In this document: positions 19,398 through 27,867 of the stretch, one piece after another
Layout: every line of letters starts with the position of its first letter
Position numbering within the stretch: position 1 is the first letter of the stretch
Assembly: GCF_003474435.1 (NCBI RefSeq)
Contig: NZ_QRNF01000003.1
Span: 1 to 64,000, forward strand
Reading direction: 5' to 3'
Source: Ruminococcus sp. AF46-10NS
GTDB lineage: Bacteria > Bacillota > Clostridia > Lachnospirales > Lachnospiraceae
Length of the DNA stretch: 64,000 nt
The notes under the pieces: generated by a model
Told to the model about the DNA's origin: nothing
Databases searched by the model: none
Seen by the model: the letters and a program-made list of their open reading frames with translations, nothing else
Translations under genes and position numbers: made by a program

Positions 19398-20973
19398 TGA
19401 CGAAGGGATCATGCTGGAATCCCTGAAAAATATTATAAGTTCCAATTATGGAAATGAATGTGAGATCCACACAGCCAAGACAGGCCGTGTGGTTGTGGAA
19501 GAGGCGGAGAAATATCCGCCGGATATCTGCTTTATGGATATTCAGATGCCGGGCTTAAGCGGAATCCAGGCAATCCGGGAAATTCAGAAATTTAACAGGT
19601 CTGTGGTCTTTGTGATTATTACAGCCTATGATAAATTTAATTATGCCAAGGAAGCGGTAAATCTCGGAGTTATGGAATTTCTTACCAAGCCGGTAAACAA
19701 AAAGGTGATTCTGGAAATATGCTCCAAAGCTATGGAAAGGGTAGATTCCACAAGACAGAAGCGAAGCGATGATCTCCGTATCCGTGAAAAGCTGGAAACA
19801 GTTGTGCCTATGATCGAAAGCGGATATATCAATAATATTCTTCTGCAGGATGATTTTCAGACATACCAGGATAATTACAGGGAGCTTCTGGATATCCGGG
19901 AAGAATACGGATATATGATCGTGGCTGAATTCGGTGATTCTACGGAAAATGGCGTTCTTACAAATGCAGTGGGGGCCAGTGTGAAGGCAAACAAATTTTA
20001 TTCCACATTCCGGGAAATCGCTCAGGGATTTTTTGAATGTCTGGTAGGACCTATTATGGGAAACCGTATTGTACTGCTTGTTCCGTACCGTAATTCCAGG
20101 GAGTCCTATGAGGAACGTGTGGAGGTTGTAACAAGAACCAGAAACATGGTACATAAGCTGGAAAGCAGGATTGACAGTAAATTTCGCTGTGGTATCGGCC
20201 GGGTGAAGGAGATGGGAAGCACCATGAAAGAATCCTTCAAGGAGGCCATGATCGCACTTCGGGAAAGTACCAGCCATGTGATACATATTGAGGATGTTCC
20301 GGCTGCACAGAAATATGACGGCGAATATCCAAGAGATCTGGAACGTCGCTATGAAAAGCGGGTGATGGATAAGGATGTGGCAGGAGCTTTAAGCTGTGCC
20401 GAGGAATTTATCCGGTGGATGGAGAAGCAGCAGGGAGTAGATCTGGAGGACATGCGCATCAAGATTCTGGAGCTTGTGATGGGAGTGGAAAAAAAGGCTT
20501 TTTTTGCAGGTACCGTGAAATATGCGATCAGCTACCGCAGAAATTATATTCATGAGATTCAGGAATATACAGACATAGAAGGGATAAAAAAATGGTTCCT
20601 GGGCAAAACATCAGAAATTTGCAGCAACATGGAAAGCGCAAGGGAAAAAGAAGCGGTTTCCATTATTGAAAAAGCAAAGTCCTATATTCGGGACAATTAC
20701 AAAAAAGATATTTCACTGGATGAGGTATCACGGGAGGTGGATATCAGCCCTTATTATTTCAGCAAGCTTTTTAAGCAGGAGACCGGAGGAAATTTTATCG
20801 AGTATCTTACAGAAGTGCGGCTTCGGAATGCAAGAGAACTTCTCAAGGATTCAGGGCTTTCCATCAAGGAAATCTGTGCGGAATCCGGATACAGCGACCC
20901 CAATTATTTCAGCAGGATATTCAAGAAATACGAAGGCGTGACACCAAGTGAATTCAGAGAGAGGTTGAGGTAG
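19375..20973 (+). CDS. YesN-type response regulator with AraC DNA-binding domain
   Basis: The receiver domain (residues 1-120) has the acidic pair Asp-8/Asp-9, phospho-acceptor Asp-55 (CFMDIQMPG) and a conserved lysine in FLTKPVNK. A linker of about 300 residues follows. The C-terminal AraC domain (about 430-532) has two helix-turn-helix motifs, ISLDEVSREVDISPYYFSKLFK and IKEICAESGYSDPNYFSRIFKK. ATG 19375 is chosen because GAGAGGAG lies eight bases upstream; the GTG at 19366 overlaps that site. It overlaps the kinase gene by 23 bases. Expected targets are the sugar importer promoters downstream (inference from C. beijerinckii YesN). Confidence 0.93.
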   Translation: MYRILLADDEGIMLESLKNIISSNYGNECEIHTAKTGRVVVEEAEKYPPDICFMDIQMPGLSGIQAIREIQKFNRSVVFVIITAYDKFNYAKEAVNLGVMEFLTKPVNKKVILEICSKAMERVDSTRQKRSDDLRIREKLETVVPMIESGYINNILLQDDFQTYQDNYRELLDIREEYGYMIVAEFGDSTENGVLTNAVGASVKANKFYSTFREIAQGFFECLVGPIMGNRIVLLVPYRNSRESYEERVEVVTRTRNMVHKLESRIDSKFRCGIGRVKEMGSTMKESFKEAMIALRESTSHVIHIEDVPAAQKYDGEYPRDLERRYEKRVMDKDVAGALSCAEEFIRWMEKQQGVDLEDMRIKILELVMGVEKKAFFAGTVKYAISYRRNYIHEIQEYTDIEGIKKWFLGKTSEICSNMESAREKEAVSIIEKAKSYIRDNYKKDISLDEVSREVDISPYYFSKLFKQETGGNFIEYLTEVRLRNARELLKDSGLSIKEICAESGYSDPNYFSRIFKKYEGVTPSEFRERLR

Positions 20974-20978
20974 ACAAT

Positions 20979-22058
20979 ATGAGCGGGGGGAAAATGATCA
21001 GGAAGCTGTTGATTTTACTGTGTTTGCTGACATTGATGCTAAGTGGCTGCACTTCCGAAAAAACAGAGCAGGCAGCTACGCAGGAAATAGATACAGAGGA
21101 AGACGGAGTAGAAAAGAAAATTCAGATCGGTCTTACAGTGGATTCTTTTGTTATTGAGAGGTGGATCCGTGACAGGGATGTATTCGTGGCAACAGCAAGG
21201 GAGCTGGGAGCGGAAGTGAATGTTCAGGATGCGGGAGCAGATACAAAAGAGCAGATCAGCCAGATCGACTATTTTATCAAGAAGCATATGGACGTGATCG
21301 TGATTATTGCCAGAGACTGCAAAGCATTATCTGAGGCTGTGGAGCGTGCCCATAATGCAGGGATCAGGGTGATCTCCTATGACCGCATGGTAAATGATGC
21401 GGATACAGACATGTATATTTCCTTTGATAACCGGAAAGTCGGAGAGGTCATGGCACAGTCCATGATGGAAGCAATCCCTGATGGCGGAAAGATTTTTATG
21501 ATCCAGGGCTCTGCTTCAGATAACAATGTGAACATGGTAAAAGAGGGATTTGAAGGCACTCTGAAAAACAGTGATCTGAAGGTAGTTTACGAAGCCAACT
21601 GTGAGGGCTGGATCGCAGAGCTGGCAGCAGATTATGTGGAGGAAGCACTGGAAGAGTATCCTGATGTAAAGGGAATCATGTGCGGAAATGATGATATTGC
21701 CAGCCAGGTGATACAGGTTCTTGCGGAAAACCAGCTTGCCGGACAGGTGATCGTGGTAGGCCAGGATGGTGATCTGGCTGCATGTCAGCGTATTGTGGAA
21801 GGAACCCAGTACATGACAGCATTTAAATCTATCGAAGATCTGGCACGCCAGGCAGCTGAATATGCGGTGAAGATGGCAGAAGAGGGAAAGATTCCGTCAG
21901 ATGTGACAGATACCATGAGCGATGGAAGCTATGATATCCCGGCGAAGGTGCTGGAACCGGTTGCCGTTACAAGGGATAATATTGATGAGGTGATCATTGA
22001 CGGCGGTTTCCACAGACGAGATGAAGTATATCTCAATATAGATTACGATACAGAGTAA
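20979..22058 (+). CDS. Sugar-binding lipoprotein, periplasmic-binding-protein-1 fold
   Basis: A 359-residue extracellular lipoprotein. The signal peptide ends in lipobox LMLSGC (Cys-24). The mature part is an RbsB/XylF-like binding domain (IQIGLTVDSFVIERWIRDRD, ISYDRMVNDADTDMYISFDN, CGNDDIASQ, VVGQDGD). The VISYDRM...ISFDN segment resembles xylose-type binding proteins and ChvE. It starts 6 bases after the regulator gene, so it belongs to the sensory operon. A nearby in-frame ATG at 20994 also has a purine-rich site and could be used. It may be a second sugar sensor or an accessory binding protein for GguAB. Confidence 0.85.
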   Translation: MSGGKMIRKLLILLCLLTLMLSGCTSEKTEQAATQEIDTEEDGVEKKIQIGLTVDSFVIERWIRDRDVFVATARELGAEVNVQDAGADTKEQISQIDYFIKKHMDVIVIIARDCKALSEAVERAHNAGIRVISYDRMVNDADTDMYISFDNRKVGEVMAQSMMEAIPDGGKIFMIQGSASDNNVNMVKEGFEGTLKNSDLKVVYEANCEGWIAELAADYVEEALEEYPDVKGIMCGNDDIASQVIQVLAENQLAGQVIVVGQDGDLAACQRIVEGTQYMTAFKSIEDLARQAAEYAVKMAEEGKIPSDVTDTMSDGSYDIPAKVLEPVAVTRDNIDEVIIDGGFHRRDEVYLNIDYDTE

Positions 22059-22171
22059 TGCAGAACAGATTGCATACCGGCATATATGTGGCGGTGAAAT
22101 TCTGCAAGTAATGTGGCAGTGTATCCATATGCGCAATAATACACAATTATGACAAAAATCAATAGCAGATT

Positions 22172-22229
22172 TTTGGTGCAAAAATGTCTTGCCTGATGCA
22201 GGGCATTTTTCTTTTGCCAAAAAATGTCT
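22172..22229 (+). repeat. Direct repeats upstream of the chvE-gguAB operon
   Basis: AAAAATGTCT occurs at 22180-22189 and again at 22220-22229, exactly 40 bp (about four helical turns) apart, inside 18-base stretches that match at 14 positions. They lie 36-85 bases upstream of TATAGT (22265-22270), a -10-like box with no -35. That layout suits activation by an AraC-type regulator such as the YesN protein (inference). Confidence 0.45.
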
Positions 22230-22327
22230 CTGTCCTTGCCAACTATGTCCAGACAGTCCTGTGCTATAGTAACATCATCAAAGGAAACGTGATTCCAAAA
22301 ACAAATAATGAAACGGAGGATTTTACA

Positions 22328-23395
22328 ATGAAAAGAAAAATGGTATCTGCACTTCTTTGCGCAACAATGGTAGCTGGTATGGTGGTAGTTCCGGCAGCAA
22401 CAGCACAGGCAGCAGACAAGAAACTGATCGGTGTTACCATGCCGACCAAGGATCTCCAGAGATGGAACCAGGATGGCGATAACATGAAGAAAGAGCTGGA
22501 GGCAGCAGGATATGAGGTAGACCTTCAGTATGCATCCAATGATGTAAGCACACAGGTTTCCCAGCTTGAGAACCAGGTAGCAAACGGATGCGACCTTCTG
22601 GTTGTGGCATCCATCGATGGAAGCAGCCTTGGCGAGCCTCTGAAACAGGCCAAAGAAAAAGGAATTCCGGTTATCTCTTATGACCGTCTTCTTATGAATT
22701 CCGATGCAGTAACCTATTATGCAACATTTGATAACTACAAAGTAGGTCAGAAACAGGGCGAGTACCTGGTAGATGCACTGGATCTTGACAATCAGGACGG
22801 ACCATTCAATATTGAGCTGTTCACAGGAGATCCTGGTGATAACAACTGTAACTTCTTCTTCGGTGGTGCAATGGATGTTCTCCAGAAATACATCGATGAC
22901 GGTAAGCTGGTAGTAAAATCCGGACAGACAGAGTTCGAGCAGGTTGCTACCGCAAACTGGGACAGTGCAAAAGCACAGGACAGAATGGATACTATCATCG
23001 CAGGTAACTACTCTGACGGAACAAATCTTGACGCAGTTCTCTGCTCCAATGATTCCACGGCACTTGGTGTTGAGAATGCACTGGCAGCTTCCTACACAGG
23101 AGAATATCCGATCATCACCGGTCAGGACTGTGACACACCAAACGTTAAGAACCTTGTAGCAGGAAAACAGGCAATGTCTGTATTCAAAGATACAAGAGCT
23201 CTTGCATCTGCAGTAGTAAAAATGGTTGACTCCATCATGAAAGGTGAGGAGCCGGAAGTGAACGATACAAAATCCTATGATAACGGAACAGGTGTCATCC
23301 CGACATACCTTTGCGATCCGGTTGTTGTTACAACAGATAACTACAAAGAAATCCTGATCGACTCCGGATACTACACAGAGGATCAGATCAAATAA
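22328..23395 (+). CDS. chvE: Multiple-monosaccharide ABC transporter substrate-binding protein (ChvE-like)
   Basis: A 355-residue extracellular binding protein with signal peptide (LLCATMVAGMVVVPAATAQA, cleavage near residue 27). The mature protein is an RbsB-fold domain with the ChvE-type pattern: KLIGVTMPTKDLQRWNQDGD, SYDRLLMNSDAVTYYATFDN, FTGDPGDNNCNFFF and ITGQDCDTPNVK. ChvE relatives bind xylose, arabinose, galactose or glucose. ATG 22328 follows CGGAGGATTTTACA; a longer upstream frame has no ribosome site and would hide the signal peptide. A strong hairpin and then gguA follow. Confidence 0.92.
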   Translation: MKRKMVSALLCATMVAGMVVVPAATAQAADKKLIGVTMPTKDLQRWNQDGDNMKKELEAAGYEVDLQYASNDVSTQVSQLENQVANGCDLLVVASIDGSSLGEPLKQAKEKGIPVISYDRLLMNSDAVTYYATFDNYKVGQKQGEYLVDALDLDNQDGPFNIELFTGDPGDNNCNFFFGGAMDVLQKYIDDGKLVVKSGQTEFEQVATANWDSAKAQDRMDTIIAGNYSDGTNLDAVLCSNDSTALGVENALAASYTGEYPIITGQDCDTPNVKNLVAGKQAMSVFKDTRALASAVVKMVDSIMKGEEPEVNDTKSYDNGTGVIPTYLCDPVVVTTDNYKEILIDSGYYTEDQIK

Positions 23396-23423
23396 TCAGA
23401 ATTTTTAAGAAAGAAATTTATCA

Positions 23424-23454
23424 CATGCAGGCGGGGAATATAACCGCCTGCATG
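23424..23454 (+). promoter_or_regulatory. Intercistronic hairpin between chvE and gguA
   Basis: CATGCAGGCGG at 23424-23434 is perfectly complementary to CCGCCTGCATG at 23444-23454, with a nine-base loop and no U-run. It probably stabilises the chvE mRNA or lowers expression of gguAB, as in the importer at 1.4 kb. Confidence 0.65.
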
Positions 23455-23480
23455 AACAGTGGAAAGGGAGGGAAATTGAG

Positions 23481-25019
23481 TTGGCTAAGATACTTCTGGA
23501 AATGAAAAATATCACCAAAACTTTCCCAGGTGTAAAGGCACTGGATAATGTTAATCTCCAGGTCGAGGAAGGCGAGATCCACGCACTGGTAGGTGAAAAC
23601 GGTGCCGGTAAATCTACATTGATGAATGTATTAAGTGGTATTTATCCGTACGGTTCGTATGAAGGAAATATTATTTATGATGGTGAGATCTGTAAGTTTA
23701 ACACTATCAAAGACAGTGAACATAAAGGAATTGTAATCATCCACCAGGAACTTGCTCTGATCCCGTATATGACCATCGGGGAGAACATGTATCTGGGTAA
23801 TGAAAGAGGCAAAAGCTTTTCCATCAACTGGAATGAAACTTATGGAGAAGCAGATAAATATTTGAAAATAGTAGGACTGGAGGAATCCTCCAGAACTTTG
23901 ATCAAGGATATTGGTGTAGGTAAGCAGCAGCTGGTTGAGATCGCAAAGGCACTTGCAAAGAATGCAAAGCTGCTCATTCTGGATGAGCCTACCGCATCAC
24001 TGAATGAAGATGACTCCAAAGCTCTTCTGGATCTTCTTCTGAAATTCAAGAAGCAGGGAATGACCTCTATCATCATTTCCCATAAATTAAATGAAATCTC
24101 CTATGTAGCAGATAAGATCACAGTTATCCGAGATGGATCTACCATTGAAACACTGGATAAAAAGAAAGACGATTTTTCTGAGCAGAGGATCATTCAGGGA
24201 ATGGTTGGACGTGAGATGACAGATCGGTTCCCGAAACGTCCAAATGTAAAGATCGGCGATGTTTCCATGGAGATTAAAAACTGGAATGTTTATCATCCGC
24301 TGTATACAGAACGTAAGGTGGTAAATAACGTATCCTTTAAAGTACATAAAGGAGAGGTTGTCGGTATTTCAGGACTGATGGGAGCAGGACGTACAGAACT
24401 GGCTATGAGTATTTTTGGCAAGAGCTATGGAACTAAAATTTCCGGCCAGGTGTTCATGAACGGAAAAGAAGTGAAGCTGAATACAGTTCAGGAAGCCATC
24501 GACAACAAGCTTGCTTATGTTACAGAGGATCGAAAAGGAAACGGGCTGATCCTTTCCAAGTCCATAAAGATGAACACTACGCTTGCAAACATGTCCGGTA
24601 TCAGTAATGGAAAAGTGATCGATACGGATAAAGAATACGCAGTTGCTGAGGAATACAGGAAGAAACTGAAAACCAAGTGTCCGACAGTTGAGCAGAATGT
24701 CGGAAACCTGAGCGGTGGTAATCAGCAGAAGGTCCTTCTTGCAAAATGGATGTTTGCAGAGCCGGATATTCTGATCTTGGATGAACCTACAAGAGGTATT
24801 GACGTAGGTGCCAAATATGAAATCTACTGTATCATCAATGACCTGGTCGCAGCAGGAAAATCTGTGATCATGATCTCTTCTGAGCTTCCGGAAGTGCTTG
24901 GAATGTCAGACAGAATCTATATCATGAACGAGGGCAGATTCGTAGGTGAGGTAAGTGGTGAGGAAGCTACATCTGAGCTGATCATGTCCAGGATCGTGAA
25001 GTCAGGTAAAGGAGAGTAA
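23481..25019 (+). CDS. gguA: Multiple-monosaccharide ABC transporter ATP-binding protein (GguA/XylG type)
   Basis: A 512-residue double ATPase of the CUT2 family. The first domain has Walker [10 protein letters not shown] (near 36-44), Walker [12 protein letters not shown] and a variant signature [13 protein letters not shown]. The second domain has a degenerate Walker A ([10 protein letters not shown]), signature LSGGNQQKV and Walker [15 protein letters not shown]. This asymmetry is normal for sugar ATPases such as XylG, RbsA and GguA. The start is TTG 23481, with GGGAGGG at 23466-23472 upstream. gguB starts 5 bases after the stop. Confidence 0.94.
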   Translation: MAKILLEMKNITKTFPGVKALDNVNLQVEEGEIHALVGENGAGKSTLMNVLSGIYPYGSYEGNIIYDGEICKFNTIKDSEHKGIVIIHQELALIPYMTIGENMYLGNERGKSFSINWNETYGEADKYLKIVGLEESSRTLIKDIGVGKQQLVEIAKALAKNAKLLILDEPTASLNEDDSKALLDLLLKFKKQGMTSIIISHKLNEISYVADKITVIRDGSTIETLDKKKDDFSEQRIIQGMVGREMTDRFPKRPNVKIGDVSMEIKNWNVYHPLYTERKVVNNVSFKVHKGEVVGISGLMGAGRTELAMSIFGKSYGTKISGQVFMNGKEVKLNTVQEAIDNKLAYVTEDRKGNGLILSKSIKMNTTLANMSGISNGKVIDTDKEYAVAEEYRKKLKTKCPTVEQNVGNLSGGNQQKVLLAKWMFAEPDILILDEPTRGIDVGAKYEIYCIINDLVAAGKSVIMISSELPEVLGMSDRIYIMNEGRFVGEVSGEEATSELIMSRIVKSGKGE

Positions 25020-25023
25020 GAAG

Positions 25024-26199
25024 ATGGAGAAAAAGATTAGTTTTTCAGAAATATTAAAAAAATATACCATGGTCATTGTTCTGGTATTTGTTGTGATCAT
25101 GTTTTCTGTGAACACAAAGGGCGTTATGCTTCTTCCGCAGAATGTAAATAACCTGGTAGCTCAGAATGCATATGTATTTATTCTTGCAACCGGTATGCTG
25201 TTCTGTATTTTAACAGGTGGTAACATCGATCTGTCAGTTGGTTCTGTTGTATGCTTTGTTGCTGCTGTCGGTGGTAAGATGATGGTTCTCAACAGTATGA
25301 ACCCGTATCTCACTATGATCGTGATGCTTCTTGTGGGTATTGCCATTGGTGCATGGCAGGGATTCTGGATCGCTTATGTACGAATCCCTCCATTTATTGT
25401 TACTCTGGCAGGTATGCTTGCTTTTCGTGGCCTTTCCAACGTAGTTCTGGAAGGACAGACCCTGGCTCCGATGCCGGATGCTTATCTGGCTCTGTTCAAT
25501 AACTATATTCCGGACTTCCTTGGTGGAGGTGAAGGATTTAACAGAACATGTTTTGTAGTTGGCATTATTGTCTGCATCCTCTATGTTGCACTTGTTATGA
25601 AAAACCGTGCAGACCGTGCAAAAAAAGGCTACAGTGTTGAGTCTTTCGGTGGTGTTGCAGTGAAGATGGTTCTGATCTGTGCAGTTGTTCTTGCATTCAT
25701 GTTCAGACTTGCTCAGTATAAAGGTATCCCGAATTCCCTTCTCTGGGTTGTAGTGATCATCGCAATCTATACATATATTGCTTCCAAGACTACAACAGGT
25801 CGTTATTTTTATGCAGTTGGCGGTAATGAGAAGGCAACAAAGCTTTCCGGTATTGATACCAATAAAGTTTATTTCCTGGCTTACCTGAATATGGGTCTTC
25901 TGGCTGCGATTGCCGGTATGGTTACTATGGCGAGACTGAATTCATCCAACCCACAGGCTGGTACAAACTTCGAGATGGATGCGATCGGTGCATGTTTCAT
26001 CGGTGGTGCTTCTGCTTATGGTGGTACCGGTACAGTTCCCGGTGTTATCATCGGTGCCCTCCTTATGGGTGTTCTGAACCTTGGTATGAGTATCATGGGT
26101 ATTGACCAGAATATCCAGAAGGTTGTCAAAGGTATGGTTCTTCTTGCAGCCGTTATCTTCGATGTTGTAAGTAAGAGAAAATCCTTTATCGTAAAATAA
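25024..26199 (+). CDS. gguB: Multiple-monosaccharide ABC transporter permease (GguB/XylH type)
   Basis: A 391-residue CUT2-family membrane subunit with about 10 hydrophobic segments. The family block GGNIDLSVGSVVCFVAA and the ATPase-contacting SGIDTNKVYFLAYLNMG region are visible, as is GACFIGGASAYGGTGTVPGVIIGALLMGVLNLGMS near the end. A hydrophilic insert around residues 195-210 (KNRADRAKKGYSVES) is typical of GguB/XylH and longer than in RbsC. It completes the importer with ChvE and GguA, and a terminator follows. Confidence 0.94.
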   Translation: MEKKISFSEILKKYTMVIVLVFVVIMFSVNTKGVMLLPQNVNNLVAQNAYVFILATGMLFCILTGGNIDLSVGSVVCFVAAVGGKMMVLNSMNPYLTMIVMLLVGIAIGAWQGFWIAYVRIPPFIVTLAGMLAFRGLSNVVLEGQTLAPMPDAYLALFNNYIPDFLGGGEGFNRTCFVVGIIVCILYVALVMKNRADRAKKGYSVESFGGVAVKMVLICAVVLAFMFRLAQYKGIPNSLLWVVVIIAIYTYIASKTTTGRYFYAVGGNEKATKLSGIDTNKVYFLAYLNMGLLAAIAGMVTMARLNSSNPQAGTNFEMDAIGACFIGGASAYGGTGTVPGVIIGALLMGVLNLGMSIMGIDQNIQKVVKGMVLLAAVIFDVVSKRKSFIVK

Positions 26200-26217
26200 T
26201 AAAAATGAATGAAGTTT

Positions 26218-26259
26218 AGCAGCAGGCTTTCGGAAAGATCTGAAGTCTGCTGCTTTTTT
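26218..26259 (+). terminator. Rho-independent terminator after gguB
   Basis: AGCAGCAGG at 26218-26226 pairs with CTGCTGCT at 26247-26254, followed by TTTTTT. Confidence 0.88.
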
Positions 26260-26352
26260 GCATAGGAAATTATTCCGCAACAAGATTCTTCTTTTGCTGT
26301 TGTTTTATGTGAGAGTTTTTTGCCATATTTTGTGGTTTTATGGGGGATATGC

Positions 26353-26381
26353 TTGTTTTTGGGGGAGCGTTATATTATAAT
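26353..26381 (+). promoter_or_regulatory. Promoter of the parA operon
   Basis: TTGTTT at 26353-26358, a 17-base spacer and TATAAT at 26376-26381, 47 bases upstream of the parA start codon. Confidence 0.65.
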
Positions 26382-26427
26382 AAGGGAAAGTTAGTGATTT
26401 ACGATTTTGTGTTGTCGGGAGGCTGTG

Positions 26428-27219
26428 ATGGGAAATACAGTGACGATTTGTTTTGCGAATAATAAGGGCGGCAGCGGAAAGTCCACCAGCTGTTCCAATG
26501 TAGGTGCGGCACTGGCCGGTATGGGTAAGAAGGTTCTTCTTGTGGACGGCGATATGCAGCTGAATCTTTCCCTTTCATTTTTTGATGAAGAAGAAGTTCT
26601 GAAGATGGCTGCCGGGGAAAAAAATCTCTACTATGCCATTGGTCATCAGTCGGATCTCAGCGATTTTATCGTGCATACGAAGTATGAGAATCTGGATCTG
26701 GTTCCGTCGTCTACGCTGATGAGCTCCGTGGAATATGAGCTCTTTACGAAATGGCAGAGAGAATTTATCCTGCGGAAATGCTTGCAGAAGATCAAGGATT
26801 CCGGGGTGTACGATTACATTCTCATCGATGCACCGCCGACTCTTGGCGGCTGGGTGATGAATATCCTGTGTGCGTCGGATTATGTTCTGGTTCCGGTGGA
26901 GGCAAGCCCGTGGGGCATGTTTGGTCTTGCAAATATGTTCGATTTCCTGAATGAGGTCCGTGAGATCGCTCCGGCCCTTCAGGTTCTGGGAATCGTGGTG
27001 ACCAAGGCAGATGCCAGAAAGAATTATTTCAAACAGACCATGGAGACTTTGAAAGAGATGGAAGGAATCTATCTTTTCGAATCCTTTATCCGTGTGGACA
27101 GCTCCATCGAATGGTCACAGGACAGCAGCGAGCCGGTTGTGGAATTCAAAAAAAGCAGCCGCAGCGCAAAAGAATACATAGCATTGGCAGAGGAGGTAAT
27201 GGATCGTGTCAGTAGGTAA
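26428..27219 (+). CDS. Orphan ParA-family ATPase
   Basis: A 263-residue ParA/Soj-type P-loop ATPase that normally forms ATP-bound dimers on DNA and positions cargo. The deviant Walker A NNKGGSGKSTSCSNVGAAL is near residue 11, Walker A' is VLLVDGDMQLNLSL and Walker B is YDYILIDAPPTLGG. ATG 26428 follows GGGAGG; a TTG at 26407 lies upstream of that site and is rejected. No parB or parS is visible. The next gene overlaps by 14 bases and encodes a small Lys/Thr-rich protein that is probably its partner. It may place chromosomal DNA or a protein body rather than segregate a plasmid (inference). Confidence 0.9.
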   Translation: MGNTVTICFANNKGGSGKSTSCSNVGAALAGMGKKVLLVDGDMQLNLSLSFFDEEEVLKMAAGEKNLYYAIGHQSDLSDFIVHTKYENLDLVPSSTLMSSVEYELFTKWQREFILRKCLQKIKDSGVYDYILIDAPPTLGGWVMNILCASDYVLVPVEASPWGMFGLANMFDFLNEVREIAPALQVLGIVVTKADARKNYFKQTMETLKEMEGIYLFESFIRVDSSIEWSQDSSEPVVEFKKSSRSAKEYIALAEEVMDRVSR

Positions 27220-27628
27220 AGCAAGCATCGCAAGAGCAGTAAATGCAGAGAAAACAGCAAAGACAGAAGAGAAAGTTACAGAGGTAAAAGTTGCAGAAAA
27301 GCCGACAGAAGTAAAGACAGAAACAGGAGAGAAACCAGCCGAAAAGAAAACCACAGCGAAAGCTCCGGCAAAGAAGACCACAGCAAGGAAAGCAGCTACA
27401 ACAAAAACAACAGCAAAGAAAACCACCACCAGAAAGACAACAACACGAAAAACTGCAGCTAAGAAAACAGCCGCCGCAGAAACCACAACAGGAACCGTAG
27501 CTCAGAATGTGATCAGTGGAGGAAACGCTGATGAACTTCAGGCCAAGTTCCTCACCCCAAAGAAAGACGAGCCGGACAACAACCAGCCGGTAGGAATCAA
27601 GGATGAGCTTCCGGTTTATCTGCTGTAA
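27206..27628 (+). CDS. Small Lys/Thr/Ala-rich disordered protein, likely ParA partner
   Basis: A 140-residue low-complexity protein starting at GTG 27206, inside the end of parA. It has three parts. First is a short basic N-terminus (MSVGKASIARAVNAEK). Next is a long disordered stretch (about residues 17-92), acidic then histone-H1/AlgP-like with KKTTARK/KTTTRK repeats. Last is a distinct C-terminus (ELQAKFLTPKKDEP, GIKDELPVYLL). ParA partners (ParB, McdB and others) often use a basic N-terminal peptide to stimulate the ATPase, and the SVGKASIARA segment could do this. The Lys-rich part may bind nucleic acid. No family function is known to me. Confidence 0.75.
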   Translation: MSVGKASIARAVNAEKTAKTEEKVTEVKVAEKPTEVKTETGEKPAEKKTTAKAPAKKTTARKAATTKTTAKKTTTRKTTTRKTAAKKTAAAETTTGTVAQNVISGGNADELQAKFLTPKKDEPDNNQPVGIKDELPVYLL

Positions 27629-27663
27629 TATTTACTGAATTTTTTGAAAAATAAGTATCAAAC

Positions 27664-27725
27664 AAAAAAGACTGCCATATATCCACATCATTTTTGATAA
27701 GATATACAGCAGTCTTTTATTTTTA
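27664..27725. terminator. Bidirectional terminator between parA operon and ABC exporter
   Basis: AAAAAAGACTGC at 27664-27675 pairs with GCAGTCTTTT at 27709-27718, followed by ATTTTTAT. It can serve both convergent units. Confidence 0.85.
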
Positions 27726-27735
27726 TCCCAGAATA

Positions 27736-27850
27736 ATCTCAGTGGGACAGCGAAGCGCCTCCCACGTCCGTACGTCACAATCAACATTCAACCCGTTCCG
27801 GCATGAAACACTAGGCGTGCCCAAGTCTTCGGGCTTCGCAACTCTGAGAT
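27736..27850. other. Structured element of nested inverted repeats, unassigned
   Basis: This 115-base stretch has an outer stem (ATCTCAG 27736-27742 with CTGAGAT 27844-27850), a second long-range pair (GCGAAGC 27750-27756 with GCTTCGC 27833-27839), a local hairpin (GTGGGA 27742-27747 with TCCCAC 27760-27765) and another hairpin GCCC/GGGC around 27819-27834. It lies between the terminator and the exporter stop codon, with no credible reading frame. It may be a small RNA or a MITE-like repeat. I do not recognise a known RNA family. Confidence 0.4.
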
Positions 27851-27867
27851 GACCCTCCCTCGTATAA

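Noticed and set aside
27115..27486. Hydrophobic minus-strand frame (Val/Phe/Ala-rich)
   Set aside because: It is the complement of the Lys/Thr repeat gene. Its apparent membrane segments are an artefact of AAR/ACN codons read backwards.
27206..27628. Calling the Lys/Thr-rich protein a histone H1 or ParB
   Set aside because: Only composition is similar. There is no globular H1 domain and no ParB helix-turn-helix or CTP-binding motif.
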